Shown here: in pieces, positions 29,257 through 37,834 of the stretch
Position numbering within the stretch: position 1 is the first letter of the stretch
Layout of the letters: each line of letters starts with the position of its first letter
From: Methylobacterium sp. J-068
GTDB lineage: Bacteria > Pseudomonadota > Alphaproteobacteria > Rhizobiales > Beijerinckiaceae
NCBI RefSeq assembly: GCF_022829445.1
Contig: NZ_JAKSXY010000073.1
Location: 1 to 64,000 of the forward strand
Direction: 5' to 3'
Length of the DNA stretch: 64,000 nt
Notes under the pieces: model-generated
Told to the model about the DNA's origin: nothing
Seen by the model: the letters and a program-made list of their open reading frames with translations, nothing else
The model's database searches: none
Position numbers and translations under genes: made by a program

Positions 29257-29284
29257 AGACATCCGGATCCAGACATCCGGATGA
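29257..29284. repeat. Tandem 14-bp repeat with ATCCGGAT core
   Basis: Two head-to-tail copies of AGACATCCGGATCC-like sequence (29257-29270 and 29271-29284), each with the perfect 8-bp palindrome ATCCGGAT. They are about 115-140 bp upstream of the CsbD-family gene and could be an operator pair for it or for the divergent operon. Confidence 0.45.
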
Positions 29285-29398
29285 GGAATACCGGATAGGG
29301 AACAAACGCCTGTCTGCACCGTTCCGCTTGGCCGACGACGAGCCGGTCGCACAAGGTGACCGAAGCTTTCACGGGGCACCATCTTCACGGAGATTTTG

Positions 29399-29611
29399 AT
29401 GAGCAGCACGACGGACAAGATCAAGGGTCTGGCCAACGAGGCCGTCGGCAACATCAAGCAGGGCATCGGCTCGGCAACCGGCAACGACAAGCTGCAGGCC
29501 GAGGGCAAGGCCCAGGAACTGAAGGGCGAGGCCCAGAAGACCGTCGGCGACGCCAAGGACGGCATCAAGGGCGCGGCCCAGAGCGCGGCCGACGCCGTCA
29601 AGAAGATCTGA
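29399..29611 (+). CDS. CsbD-family stress protein
   Basis: Hydrophilic protein of 70 residues with the CsbD pattern: DKIKGLANEAVGNIKQGIG, then LQAEGKAQELKGEAQ and a KDGIKGA repeat. It lacks Cys, Trp and hydrophobic segments and is probably helical or partly disordered. CsbD proteins are general-stress-induced in many bacteria, but their molecular role is not known. GGAG stands 6 bases before the ATG. A second CsbD-like gene follows 200 bp downstream. Confidence 0.85.
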   Translation: MSSTTDKIKGLANEAVGNIKQGIGSATGNDKLQAEGKAQELKGEAQKTVGDAKDGIKGAAQSAADAVKKI

Positions 29612-29699
29612 GCCGCCTCGATCGCGCCGCGATCCGACGATCGCCGGGCGCGCATGCGGTGACGCGGCGGCGGGCCCCACCCGCCGCACGCGAGGAACG

Positions 29700-29760
29700 G
29701 CCCGAGCGGGGCTTTCAAGGGCCCGAGCGAGGACTTTCAAGAGCCCGAGCGGGGCTTGCC
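29700..29760. repeat. Three imperfect 18-22-bp tandem repeats
   Basis: Copies begin at 29700, 29721 and 29743, each starting GCCCGAGCGRGG followed by a CTTTCAAG or shortened tail. They lie in the 200-bp gap between the two CsbD-family genes, 54 bp before the second start codon. No coding function is evident. Confidence 0.55.
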
Positions 29761-29813
29761 GGTACACGGTCCCGCAGGCCCCGGCCGGGCGCGCCAGACA
29801 AGGATTTTCGACC

Positions 29814-30197
29814 ATGAACCGGGATCAGATCGAGGGTGGGATTCGCAACATCCGGGGTCGCGGGCGTTCCGCGCTCGGAGCGGTGACGGGCCGGGTCCGT
29901 CCCCAGGCCGAGGGTGCCTTCGATCAGGCGGCCGGCGCCGTCCAATACGCCTATGGCCGCGCGCGCGATGCGGCCGACGACCTGCACCGGGACGGCACGC
30001 AGTTTGTCGAGGAGGCCCGCCACCGGGGCCGGGCCATCGCCGACGACCTGCAGGAGCGGGGCCGCACCTATCAGGGCGAGGCCGTGCGGCGGGGCCGCGT
30101 CGTGGCGGCCCGCGCCGACGAGAACAAGGGCACCACGCTGCTGCTGGTCGCCCTGGCCGCCTTCGGCGCCGGCTGGCTGATGCGCCGCACGCGCTGA
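29814..30197 (+). CDS. CsbD-like protein with C-terminal membrane anchor
   Basis: Protein of 127 residues. The first 50 residues follow the CsbD pattern (MNRDQIEGG, RGRGRSALG, FDQAAGAVQYAYGRARD). A charged, Arg- and Gln-rich helical stretch follows, and the C-terminus has one membrane helix (LLLVALAAFGAGWLM) with a basic end. This looks like a CsbD domain tethered to the inner membrane. It probably belongs with the preceding soluble CsbD gene in a stress response. Confidence 0.7.
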   Translation: MNRDQIEGGIRNIRGRGRSALGAVTGRVRPQAEGAFDQAAGAVQYAYGRARDAADDLHRDGTQFVEEARHRGRAIADDLQERGRTYQGEAVRRGRVVAARADENKGTTLLLVALAAFGAGWLMRRTR

Positions 30198-30278
30198 GGC
30201 GACATCGCGCGCCGGGCTGACGCTCAATCCCGGACAGGACGACACCGGCCAACGGGGCCGGTGCCCCATGCGTCGCGC

Positions 30279-31250
30279 CTAGAGGCGTGACGAGCGCGGG
30301 GATTGGCGCTTCTCCTTGGCCTGGTAGAGGGCGTGATCCGCCCGCGCGAGCGTCACCTCGGGTGTTTCCTGACCCGGAAGGCAGGTCGCGACGCCGAGGC
30401 TCGCGGAGATGCAGAGCAGGCGCCCGTCGAGGTCGAAGGGCATCAGGAAACAATCCTCGATCGCGGTGAGGAGCCGCGCCTCCGCGGCCGCCCCGTCCGC
30501 CTCCCCCACCACCACGAACTCGTCGCCGCCGAGGCGGAACGTCCGCGCGCCGCACGTGGCCGAGGCGCGGTCGAGCCGGGCGGCGGCCTGCGCCAGGAGG
30601 GTGTCGCCGGCCTTGTGGCCGAGGCTGTCGTTGACGGCCTTAAACAGGTCGAGGTCGAGCATGATCACCAGATGCGGCGGGCGGGGCGCGGACGCATCGA
30701 GAACGTCGATCAGCCGCTCGCGCAGGGCGAGACGGTTGCCCAGCTGCGTGAGGTCGTCGCGCCGCGCCAGGTCGCGCTGGCGCGCGAGTTCCGCGTCGCG
30801 CGCCGTCACGTCCCGGTCGATCCCGCGATAGCCGAGCAGGCTGCCATCCGCGTCGAGGAGCGGCACGCCGCTGGTCTCCAGCACGACGATGCGCCCGTCT
30901 CGGTGCCGATTGCGGTTGATCAGGCCGGCGAAGGCCCGCTTCTCCGCGACGATGCCGCCGAAGATCTCTCCCACCCGCGCGGCTTCGTCCGCCGGCATGA
31001 AGTCGAAGGGGGTCCGCCCCAGCATCTCGCGCGGCTCGTAGCCGAGCAGCGCGAGCGCGTGGCGTGACGCGTAGGTGTAGCGTCCCTGCGCATCCACCTC
31101 CCAGATCCAGTCGGAATTGGTGTCGAGCATCCCGTTCAGACGCTCGATCTCGCGGCGGAGATCGTCCGGGCTCGGGGTTGCCGGCAGCGAAGCACCGGAC
31201 CTTTCGTCAGCCGAAATCCGGCCGGATGCGCGGCGGTTCTTGGTTCGCAT
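30279..31250 (-). CDS. Diguanylate cyclase with N-terminal PAS domain
   Basis: Soluble protein of 323 residues. A PAS domain at about 38-150 (DTNSDWIWEVDAQGRYTYAS, with PAC end GYRGIDRDVTA) is followed by a GGDEF domain (about 165-315) with the intact active-site motif GGDEF at 241-245. The allosteric inhibitory RxxD motif expected just upstream is missing (residues 232-235 are TCGA), so product inhibition by c-di-GMP is probably absent. It should make c-di-GMP in response to a PAS-bound signal. Single gene in the minus direction. Confidence 0.92.
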   Translation of the reverse strand: MRTKNRRASGRISADERSGASLPATPSPDDLRREIERLNGMLDTNSDWIWEVDAQGRYTYASRHALALLGYEPREMLGRTPFDFMPADEAARVGEIFGGIVAEKRAFAGLINRNRHRDGRIVVLETSGVPLLDADGSLLGYRGIDRDVTARDAELARQRDLARRDDLTQLGNRLALRERLIDVLDASAPRPPHLVIMLDLDLFKAVNDSLGHKAGDTLLAQAAARLDRASATCGARTFRLGGDEFVVVGEADGAAAEARLLTAIEDCFLMPFDLDGRLLCISASLGVATCLPGQETPEVTLARADHALYQAKEKRQSPRSSRL

Positions 31251-31400
31251 GGGCTGGATCGGCGGGCGTTCTCGGTCGACTCTGTTCCGAGACCACGGTC
31301 AGAGATAAGGATTGGTATACGGAATCACCCGATCCTCCTAGGCGGGAATCGAACGAGGCGCGGCGGCCGGGCTTGGCGCGGCGCGGGAGACGTCGCCGGA

Positions 31401-32252
31401 ATGCCGATACGCCACTGGGCCGAGTTGACGACGGAGGAGTTCCGGAGCCGCGACATGACGCGCGCCATCGCGGTCCTGCCCGTGGCGGCCATCGAGCAGC
31501 ACGGGCCGCACCTGCCGCTCGCCACCGACACGATCATCGCCGAGGGCTACCTCGCCCGGCTCGCGGCCCTGCCCGCCGACGACCTCGACGTGCTGCTGCT
31601 GCCCGTCCAGCCGGTCGGCAAGTCCGACGAGCATGACGGCTTCCCCGGCACCCTGACGCTCTCCACCGAGACCGCCCTGCGGGCCTGGACCGGGATCGGC
31701 GACGCCGTCCGGCGCACGGGCTGCGGCAAGCTCGTCCTCGTGACCTCCCATGGCGGCAACAGCGGCCTCATCGACCTCGTGGCGGGCGCGTTACGCGGGC
31801 GCCACGCCATGGTGGCGGTCACCACCGCCTGGAGCCGCTTCGGCTATCCGGAAGGGTTGTTTCCGGAGGACGAGATCCGCCACGGTATCCATGGCGGCGG
31901 CATCGAGACCGCGCTGATGCTGGCCCTGCGGCCCGATCTCGTGCGCCGCGCGGCGATCGCGGATTTCACGCCCCGCACGCTGGCGATGGCCCGGAGCTTC
32001 ACGCATCTGCGCGCCGGGCGGCCCGCCGCCTTCGCCTGGAAGGCGCAGGACCTCAACCCGGCGGGCGCCATCGGCGATGCGACCCTCGGCACGGCGGAGG
32101 CGGGGGCCGCCGCCCTTGCGCACGGCGCCCGCGCGTTCCTCGAACTCCTGCGCGACGTCGATCGCTTCGACCTTGTCGACCGACGTGAAAACTTTCAGCC
32201 CGCCTCCCTCGCGCCGCGTAACGTCGGCGCACCCGATGGCGAATACCTTTGA
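31401..32252 (+). CDS. Creatininase-family metal-dependent amidohydrolase
   Basis: Protein of 283 residues with creatininase metal-site motifs: AAIEQHGPHLPLATD (E32, H34 and D43 as ligands), the VTSHGGNSG segment and GGGIETALML with another Glu ligand. The family includes creatininase, formamide hydrolases of riboflavin analogues and MftE-type peptidases. No pathway genes are adjacent, so the substrate is unknown. An alternative start is ATG 31455, but the E/H motifs fit either. Confidence 0.82.
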   Translation: MPIRHWAELTTEEFRSRDMTRAIAVLPVAAIEQHGPHLPLATDTIIAEGYLARLAALPADDLDVLLLPVQPVGKSDEHDGFPGTLTLSTETALRAWTGIGDAVRRTGCGKLVLVTSHGGNSGLIDLVAGALRGRHAMVAVTTAWSRFGYPEGLFPEDEIRHGIHGGGIETALMLALRPDLVRRAAIADFTPRTLAMARSFTHLRAGRPAAFAWKAQDLNPAGAIGDATLGTAEAGAAALAHGARAFLELLRDVDRFDLVDRRENFQPASLAPRNVGAPDGEYL

Positions 32253-32387
32253 GATGAGAGATCCGTCCTCTCCGATCAGGGAGCCCGCATCGTGGCCTTT
32301 GCCGTCCCGGCCGGACCAAGCTTCGCCTACGATCCCGCCTCGGGATTTGTCTGGCACGGCGCGGCGCGGCGCCTCACGGAGAGGCGC

Positions 32388-33005
32388 ATGACGCCGGACC
32401 GGACGATCCTCGACCAGACGCTCGCCTCCGCCATGGCGGCGGCGCAGGGCGGTGACGGTGAGGCCTATCGCCGCCTGCTGCGCGACTGCCTGCCGGTGAT
32501 CGCCGGGATGGCACGGACCCAGGGTGTGCGGCCCGACGCGGTGGACGACGTGGTGCAGGACGTGCTGCTGACGATCCACCGCGCGCGGGCGACCTACGAT
32601 CCGGCCCGCCCCTTCCTGCCCTGGCTGCGGGCCATCACCCAGCGCCGGGCCATCGATCGGATGCGCCGGGCCGGCCGGCGGCCGCAGGAGGTCCACGATC
32701 CGATCGCCTACGAGACGCGGGCCGATTCCGGTCCGGCGCCCGGCCAGGGTCTCGAATCGCGCGACCGGGCGCGGATCCTGGCGGAGGCGGTGGCCGCCCT
32801 GCCCGAAGGGCAGCGACAGGCTGTGGAGCACCTGGCGCTCGGCGAGCGCAGCCTCGACGAGACGGCGGAACTGACCGGGCGCAGCAAGGGCGCCCTGAAG
32901 GTGAACCTGCATCGGGCCCTGAAGGCCCTGCGGCGGACCCTTGGACCCAATCCCGACGAACGGACGCCGGGCCATGAGCGCGAACGAGGGACGCACGATG
33001 TCTGA
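32388..33005 (+). CDS. ECF-type RNA polymerase sigma factor
   Basis: Sigma-70-family factor of 205 residues with region 2 (AVDDVVQDVLLTIHR, then RPFLPWLRAITQRRAIDRMRR) and region 4 (LPEGQRQAVEHLALGERSLDETAELTGRSKGALKVNLHRALKAL). The ATG at 32388 is set by a GGAGAGG ribosome binding site. It overlaps the next gene, an NrsF-type (DUF1109) anti-sigma factor, by 8 bp. Caulobacter SigF/NrsF is the known example of this pairing and responds to metal and oxidative stress. Autoregulation is likely but not shown by a clear promoter motif. Confidence 0.92.
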   Translation: MTPDRTILDQTLASAMAAAQGGDGEAYRRLLRDCLPVIAGMARTQGVRPDAVDDVVQDVLLTIHRARATYDPARPFLPWLRAITQRRAIDRMRRAGRRPQEVHDPIAYETRADSGPAPGQGLESRDRARILAEAVAALPEGQRQAVEHLALGERSLDETAELTGRSKGALKVNLHRALKALRRTLGPNPDERTPGHERERGTHDV

Positions 33006-33660
33006 CGGCGTCCACTCTCCCTCTCACGACCGTCTGGTCGATGCGCTCGCGGGCGACCTGAAGCCGGTCCGGCGCCTGCCCGCCCCCTCGCTGCGGGCCC
33101 TGACCTGGTGCGCGGCGGTCTTCGGCGTCGGCCTCGTGGCGATGCCCTTCGCCGATCTCGACGCCCTGCACATCCGCATGGCGGTGCCGGACCTGCGCTA
33201 TGCCGCCCTCGGGGCGGTGCTGACCGCCGTCACGGCCGCGCTCGCCGCCTTCCAGACCAGCGTGCCGGGGCGCTCCGCCCTCTGGGTGCTGGCGCCGGTG
33301 CTCCCGGCCGCCCTCTGGATCGGGGCCAGCGGCATGGGCTGCCTGCGGGGCTGGGTGGTGCCGGGCACCGACCTGCCCGATGCGCACGAGGTCGGCGGAT
33401 GCTTCGCCTTCCTGCTCAGCGTCTCGGTGCCATTCTCCCTCGGCCTCGTGCTCATGCTGCGCCGGGCCTGCCCCCTGCGCCCCAACCTGACGGCGGCCCT
33501 CGTGGGTCTCTCGGCGGCGGCCGCCGCCGCCGCTCTCCTCGTGCCCTTCCACCCCCACGACGCCACGGCCACGGACCTCGCCCTGCACGGCGTCGCGGTC
33601 GGCCTCGTGATCGTCGTCAACCGCCTGGCCGGCGGACGTCTGCTCGCCGGCAAGAGGTGA
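32998..33660 (+). CDS. NrsF-type (DUF1109) membrane anti-sigma factor
   Basis: Membrane protein of 220 residues with a short cytoplasmic N-terminus and six hydrophobic helices. The SHDRLVDALAGDLKPVRRLP segment at the N-terminus and PHDATATDLALHG near the C-terminus match DUF1109. Cys residues at GMGCLRGW, GGCFAF and RRACPLRP are candidates for redox or metal sensing, as in Caulobacter NrsF. GAGGG precedes ATG 32998; ATG 32974 is an alternative. It should hold the ECF factor inactive at the membrane. Confidence 0.88.
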   Translation: MSDGVHSPSHDRLVDALAGDLKPVRRLPAPSLRALTWCAAVFGVGLVAMPFADLDALHIRMAVPDLRYAALGAVLTAVTAALAAFQTSVPGRSALWVLAPVLPAALWIGASGMGCLRGWVVPGTDLPDAHEVGGCFAFLLSVSVPFSLGLVLMLRRACPLRPNLTAALVGLSAAAAAAALLVPFHPHDATATDLALHGVAVGLVIVVNRLAGGRLLAGKR

Positions 33661-33720
33661 GGATCGGGCCCGGGCGTACGGCGCTGGGCCCGGTCGGGGG
33701 TACTCACACCGGACCTCGTA

Positions 33721-34596
33721 TCAGGCGGCGCGGATCGCGTCCGCGACCTCGCCCGGATACTCCTCGTGCGGGCTCAGGGCGCCGGGGATGAAGGCGCGGG
33801 CGACCCGGCCCGTGGCGACGAGCGCGTCCATCTCGGCCCCGGAACGGCGCGGCGCCCGCTCCGGCCGCAGCACCAGGACCGGCGGCAGGCCGGGCGCCTC
33901 GAACTGATCGAGGAACGCCTTGCGGTTCTCGACCGGATCGAGGCCCCCGGTGACGAAGGCGGCGGTGCCGAAGCGGCCGCCGTTCTGGCGCGTGATGGCG
34001 TGCTTGTCGGCGATCACGCCCGGGGTGACGTGGTCGGGATCGGCATAGACGTGGGCGCGCATCATCCGGCCGATGACGGGCCGGCTGATGTTGATGCGGT
34101 AGAGCGCATCGCCGAGGAGCGGCAGTTCGACGGCGCGGCGCAGGCCGGCGAACAGACCCTTGCGCTCCGGCCCCATGGCGGTGGGCAGGGGCCCGCGCCA
34201 GGTCGGCGCCACGAGGACGAGGCGCTCGAAGGCCCGGGGATGGCGCCGCGCGGCGGCGATCAGGTAACCGGCCGCGTGGCCCGCCCCGACGCCGAGCGCG
34301 TAGGGGCCGGGCGCGGCCGCGAGCAGCGCGTCGAGGAAGGCGTGCATCGTGCCGGGGTTCAGCGGCACGCGGGCCCGGACATGGTCCCCGAAGCCCGGCC
34401 AGTCCGGCACGAGGCAGCGATAGGCGTGACCCAGATCCTTGGCGAGCGCGCGCATCTCCACCCGCGCCGAGATCGACGACAGGGCCGGCAGCAAGAGCGC
34501 GTCGGGCCCGTTGCCGATCACGTCGTAGGGTGTCGGGACGCGGCGCCCCGCGAAGGCCAGTTCGAAGCTTCGGGCGGAATGGGCCGGTTCGATCAT
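33721..34596 (-). CDS. Alpha/beta-hydrolase-fold protein with altered nucleophile
   Basis: Protein of 291 residues with the alpha/beta hydrolase fold: PDWPGFGDH oxyanion-side loop, the nucleophile elbow, a cap region and a late His (LSPHEEYPG). The elbow reads G102-V-G104-A-G106, so the usual Ser/Cys/Asp nucleophile is Gly; the codon at this place is GGG in the genomic strand. It is therefore either inactive, a binding protein, or uses another residue. The ATG at 34596 has a GGAAGAGG ribosome binding site. It follows dapD in the same direction, 102 bp downstream. Confidence 0.75.
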   Translation of the reverse strand: MIEPAHSARSFELAFAGRRVPTPYDVIGNGPDALLLPALSSISARVEMRALAKDLGHAYRCLVPDWPGFGDHVRARVPLNPGTMHAFLDALLAAAPGPYALGVGAGHAAGYLIAAARRHPRAFERLVLVAPTWRGPLPTAMGPERKGLFAGLRRAVELPLLGDALYRINISRPVIGRMMRAHVYADPDHVTPGVIADKHAITRQNGGRFGTAAFVTGGLDPVENRKAFLDQFEAPGLPPVLVLRPERAPRRSGAEMDALVATGRVARAFIPGALSPHEEYPGEVADAIRAA

Positions 34597-34640
34597 CGCA
34601 CGCCTCTTCCTTCGCATCCGGGACGATGCCCCCGGCACCA

Positions 34641-34689
34641 GATGGGGCGGGCCGCCGGCCACGGGCACGCGACCGACCGACGCCCCATC
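34641..34689 (-). terminator. Possible terminator stem downstream of dapD
   Basis: Perfect 9-bp arms GATGGGGCG (34641-34649) and CGCCCCATC (34681-34689) enclose 31 GC-rich bases that can fold further. It begins 10 bp after the dapD stop codon and precedes the hydrolase gene. There is no T tract, so termination is uncertain. Confidence 0.3.
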
Positions 34690-34698
34690 GGCGCCGGA

Positions 34699-35541
<843 letters not shown>

Positions 35542-35645
35542 GGGGAGGCGCTTTCCGGAACGGGCGATCGGGTCGGGCCCCGTGCTTACAAAAGCCCGTT
35601 CGGCCTGTCACCTTCGGGTTCGCGGTGAAACGGCACGTCGAAGGC

Positions 35646-36074
35646 TCACCCCGCCGTCATCGGCTTCGCGCTGGCATGGCCGCAGGCATCGTAGCGGCGC
35701 TCGATGGCGAAGTAGTCCTTCATCGTGGTGTTGAAGTACTTGGCCGAGACGGAGACCTCGCGCTTGACCGGCCGTCCCTCGGAGACGGCGCTCGGCACCC
35801 GGTCGATGGTGCAGCACTCGGTCCGGTCGCCGAGGTAATCGAGCCGGGTGGCATAGGCCCGGCCGCCGTGATCGCCGTTCTTGACGATGTCGCGGATCAT
35901 GATGTCGATATAGGCCTCGTCGGACAGCGTGGCGTTGGTCTCGTGGCAGATCAGGAGACGGGTGGACTGCACGTAGATTAGACAACCCACGCCGACGACC
36001 GCCGTCACGACGAAGGCGATTCCGGCCGAGCGCGTGGCCCAGCCCCGCTCCTCCACGTCATGGCGATCCGCCAT
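35646..36074 (-). CDS. Small membrane-anchored protein of unknown function
   Basis: Unrecognised protein of 142 residues. One membrane helix (about 18-38) follows a short charged N-terminus; the rest is probably periplasmic and contains five Cys, including a CC pair in RTECCTIDR, which may form disulfides. No domain was recognised. The frame shows normal coding character for this genome, and ATG 36074 (or GTG 36083) is plausible. It lies between dapD and the cNMP-domain gene, all on the minus strand. Confidence 0.6.
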   Translation of the reverse strand: MADRHDVEERGWATRSAGIAFVVTAVVGVGCLIYVQSTRLLICHETNATLSDEAYIDIMIRDIVKNGDHGGRAYATRLDYLGDRTECCTIDRVPSAVSEGRPVKREVSVSAKYFNTTMKDYFAIERRYDACGHASAKPMTAG

Positions 36075-36239
36075 CGCACCCACACCCCCCGGCTCGACCC
36101 CATGACGTCCGACTCGGACGCCGAACGCGCCGGGCCGACCTCATCCGCTTCCACGGGGATAGCCGGAATGTGGTGACAAACCCTTTCGAAAGTCGCGGCA
36201 ATCCGCACGACCCTGCGCGTGCCGGAGGGTCCGCCCCGT

Positions 36240-36716
36240 TCAGGGCGCGATGGCCTCGAACCGGGCGCCGAGATCGACGAGGTCGCCCGCGAACGTGGCC
36301 AGATCCTCGGCCAGATCGTCGTGGATCGCCTGCGCGGCGTCGGGAAACTCCTCCAGCACGCGGCGCATCAGCGTCGGGGTGATGCGGACCACCTCGGCCG
36401 CGCTCGCCGCATCGGCGTCGCACGGGCGCTCGCCGCGCTGGAACAGCGCGAGACGGCCGATCAGGCTCGAACGGCCCACGGTCACGGGAGTCGCGTGGCT
36501 GCCGCGCCCGGTCAGGGTCAGGGTGCCCGACATCACCACGAAGCCGCCATCGGCGCGCTCCCCATGGGCGAACAGGCGGTCGCCGGCCGCGAGGTTGCGG
36601 CGCTCGGCCGCGAAGGAGAGCAGGCGCAGGGCATCGCGACCCATGAACCCGAACAGGGGGGCGGAACTCAGGATCGCGATGTCGTCGTCGAGCCCCACGG
36701 ATTGTCCAGCCTCCAC
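36240..36716 (-). CDS. Stand-alone cyclic-nucleotide-binding-domain protein
   Basis: Protein of 158 residues consisting of one Crp/Fnr-type beta-roll domain (about 18-125; AAGDRLFAHGERADGGFVVMSG, then SLIGRLALFQRGERPCDADA) plus a helical tail. There is no helix-turn-helix, so it is not a transcription factor by itself. The phosphate-binding cassette is imperfect (the expected GE-L-RxA reads IGRLALFQRGERPCDADA), so nucleotide binding is uncertain. It follows the OmpR-family regulator in the same direction, 45 bp downstream, and may be co-transcribed. Confidence 0.75.
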   Translation of the reverse strand: MEAGQSVGLDDDIAILSSAPLFGFMGRDALRLLSFAAERRNLAAGDRLFAHGERADGGFVVMSGTLTLTGRGSHATPVTVGRSSLIGRLALFQRGERPCDADAASAAEVVRITPTLMRRVLEEFPDAAQAIHDDLAEDLATFAGDLVDLGARFEAIAP

Positions 36717-36761
36717 GCGCGCGGCCGGAGCTTAGCCGAGACGCGCGGCCGGCGATACGCG

Positions 36762-37448
36762 CTACGGCAGCAGCTTGTAGCCACCGCCCTCGGTGACGAG
36801 GATTGCGGCGAGCGCCGGATTCGGCTCGATCTTCTGGCGCAGGCGGTAGATGTGCGTCTCAAGGGTGTGGGTGGTCACCTGCGCGTTGTAGCCCCAGACC
36901 TCGGCCAGCAGCGTGTCGCGGCCCACCACCTCGCGCCCGGCGCGGTAGAGGAAGCGCAGGATCGCGGTCTCCTTCTCGGTGAGCTTCAGTTTGGAGCCGC
37001 GCTCGCCCACCAGCAGCTTGGCGCCGGGCCGGAAGGTGTAGGGGCCGATCTGGAAGACCGCGTCCTCGGAGGCCTCGTGGCTGCGCAGGTGGGCGCGGAT
37101 GCGCGCCAGCAGCACCGCGAACTTGAACGGCTTCGTAACATAGTCGTTGGCGCCCGCCTCCAGGCCCTCGACCGTGTCGTCCTCGGAATCCTGCGCCGAC
37201 AGCATGATGACCGGCCCGCGATAGCCGTTGCGGCGCATGGCGCGCACGGCCTCGCGCCCGTCCATGTCGGGCAGCCCGACATCCATGACGGCGAGGTCGA
37301 TGCGGTCGTCGGTCACGCGAGCGACCGCGCTCTGCCCGTCCACGGCGCTGAGCACGGTGAATTCCTCGTTGAGGGCGAGCTGTTCCATCAACGTCTCGCG
37401 CAGCGAGGCGTCGTCGTCACAGATCAGCAAGCGATGGGTATTCGGCAT
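36762..37448 (-). CDS. OmpR/PhoB-family response regulator
   Basis: Two-domain regulator of 228 residues. The receiver has acidic residues D11-D13, phospho-acceptor D56 (AVMDVGLPDMDG) and the conserved YVTKPFK Lys. The C-terminal winged helix contains LTEKETAILRFLYRAGREVV and THTLETHIYRLRQKIEP. No histidine kinase gene is adjacent, so it is an orphan in this window. Its upstream region is a 400-bp divergent stretch with two strong inverted repeats. Confidence 0.92.
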   Translation of the reverse strand: MPNTHRLLICDDDASLRETLMEQLALNEEFTVLSAVDGQSAVARVTDDRIDLAVMDVGLPDMDGREAVRAMRRNGYRGPVIMLSAQDSEDDTVEGLEAGANDYVTKPFKFAVLLARIRAHLRSHEASEDAVFQIGPYTFRPGAKLLVGERGSKLKLTEKETAILRFLYRAGREVVGRDTLLAEVWGYNAQVTTHTLETHIYRLRQKIEPNPALAAILVTEGGGYKLLP

Positions 37449-37619
37449 CGACCGAAGAACTTTCTGACAAATTCAGGGGCGCGCCGGGGGTCGGCAATCG
37501 GCCGGCGACGGGTGAAGGAACGAAGGAACGCGTTGAGCGCAAGCGGGCGATACGATGATGACACGGCCACGCCCTCCCGCTTCCTCACAATTCACGTCGT
37601 CCACACATACGCAGCAATC

Positions 37620-37648
37620 CCGGCTGCGCACAATACGGTTGTGCGCAG
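37620..37648. repeat. Perfect 12-bp inverted repeat, 5-base loop
   Basis: Arms GGCTGCGCACAA and TTGTGCGCAGCC flank the loop TACGG. It lies 170 bp upstream of the OmpR-family regulator start and 207 bp upstream of the YkuD gene. It could be an operator or a hairpin in a 5' leader. No T tract follows. Confidence 0.55.
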
Positions 37649-37800
37649 CCAAACAACCTCACAACGTGGGCGGAAGACGGGAAGTTTCAGGCCTCCGCCC
37701 ACGAAATTGCCGCCAGTCACCCGCGCGGGCGACGAGACCGGACCGCGATGAGCGTGACGCGTCGAGGCCTGCCCGTGCCGCAGCGCGCGTCCGCCCGACG

Positions 37801-37834
37801 TCGACGAGACCGACCGGTGGGTCGGTCTCGTCGA
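37801..37834. repeat. Perfect 15-bp inverted repeat, 4-base loop
   Basis: Arms TCGACGAGACCGACC and GGTCGGTCTCGTCGA flank the loop GGTG. It ends 20 bp before the YkuD start codon, so in mRNA it would form a very stable hairpin next to the ribosome binding region. It may be an attenuator, an operator, or a terminator without T tract. Confidence 0.6.

Larger units (their letters stand above)
29030..29398. other. Divergent control region between the oxalate operon and the CsbD gene
   Basis: About 370 bp, the first two thirds clearly richer in A+T than the surroundings. It contains a TTGAATTCAA palindrome (29087-29096), a pair of direct repeats (29129-29166) and a tandem 14-bp repeat with a palindromic core (29257-29284). 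No credible gene crosses it. It must contain promoters for both flanking genes. Confidence 0.6.

Noticed and set aside
29700..29760. Possible CRISPR-like repeats
   Set aside because: Only three imperfect adjoining copies without spacers and without cas genes.
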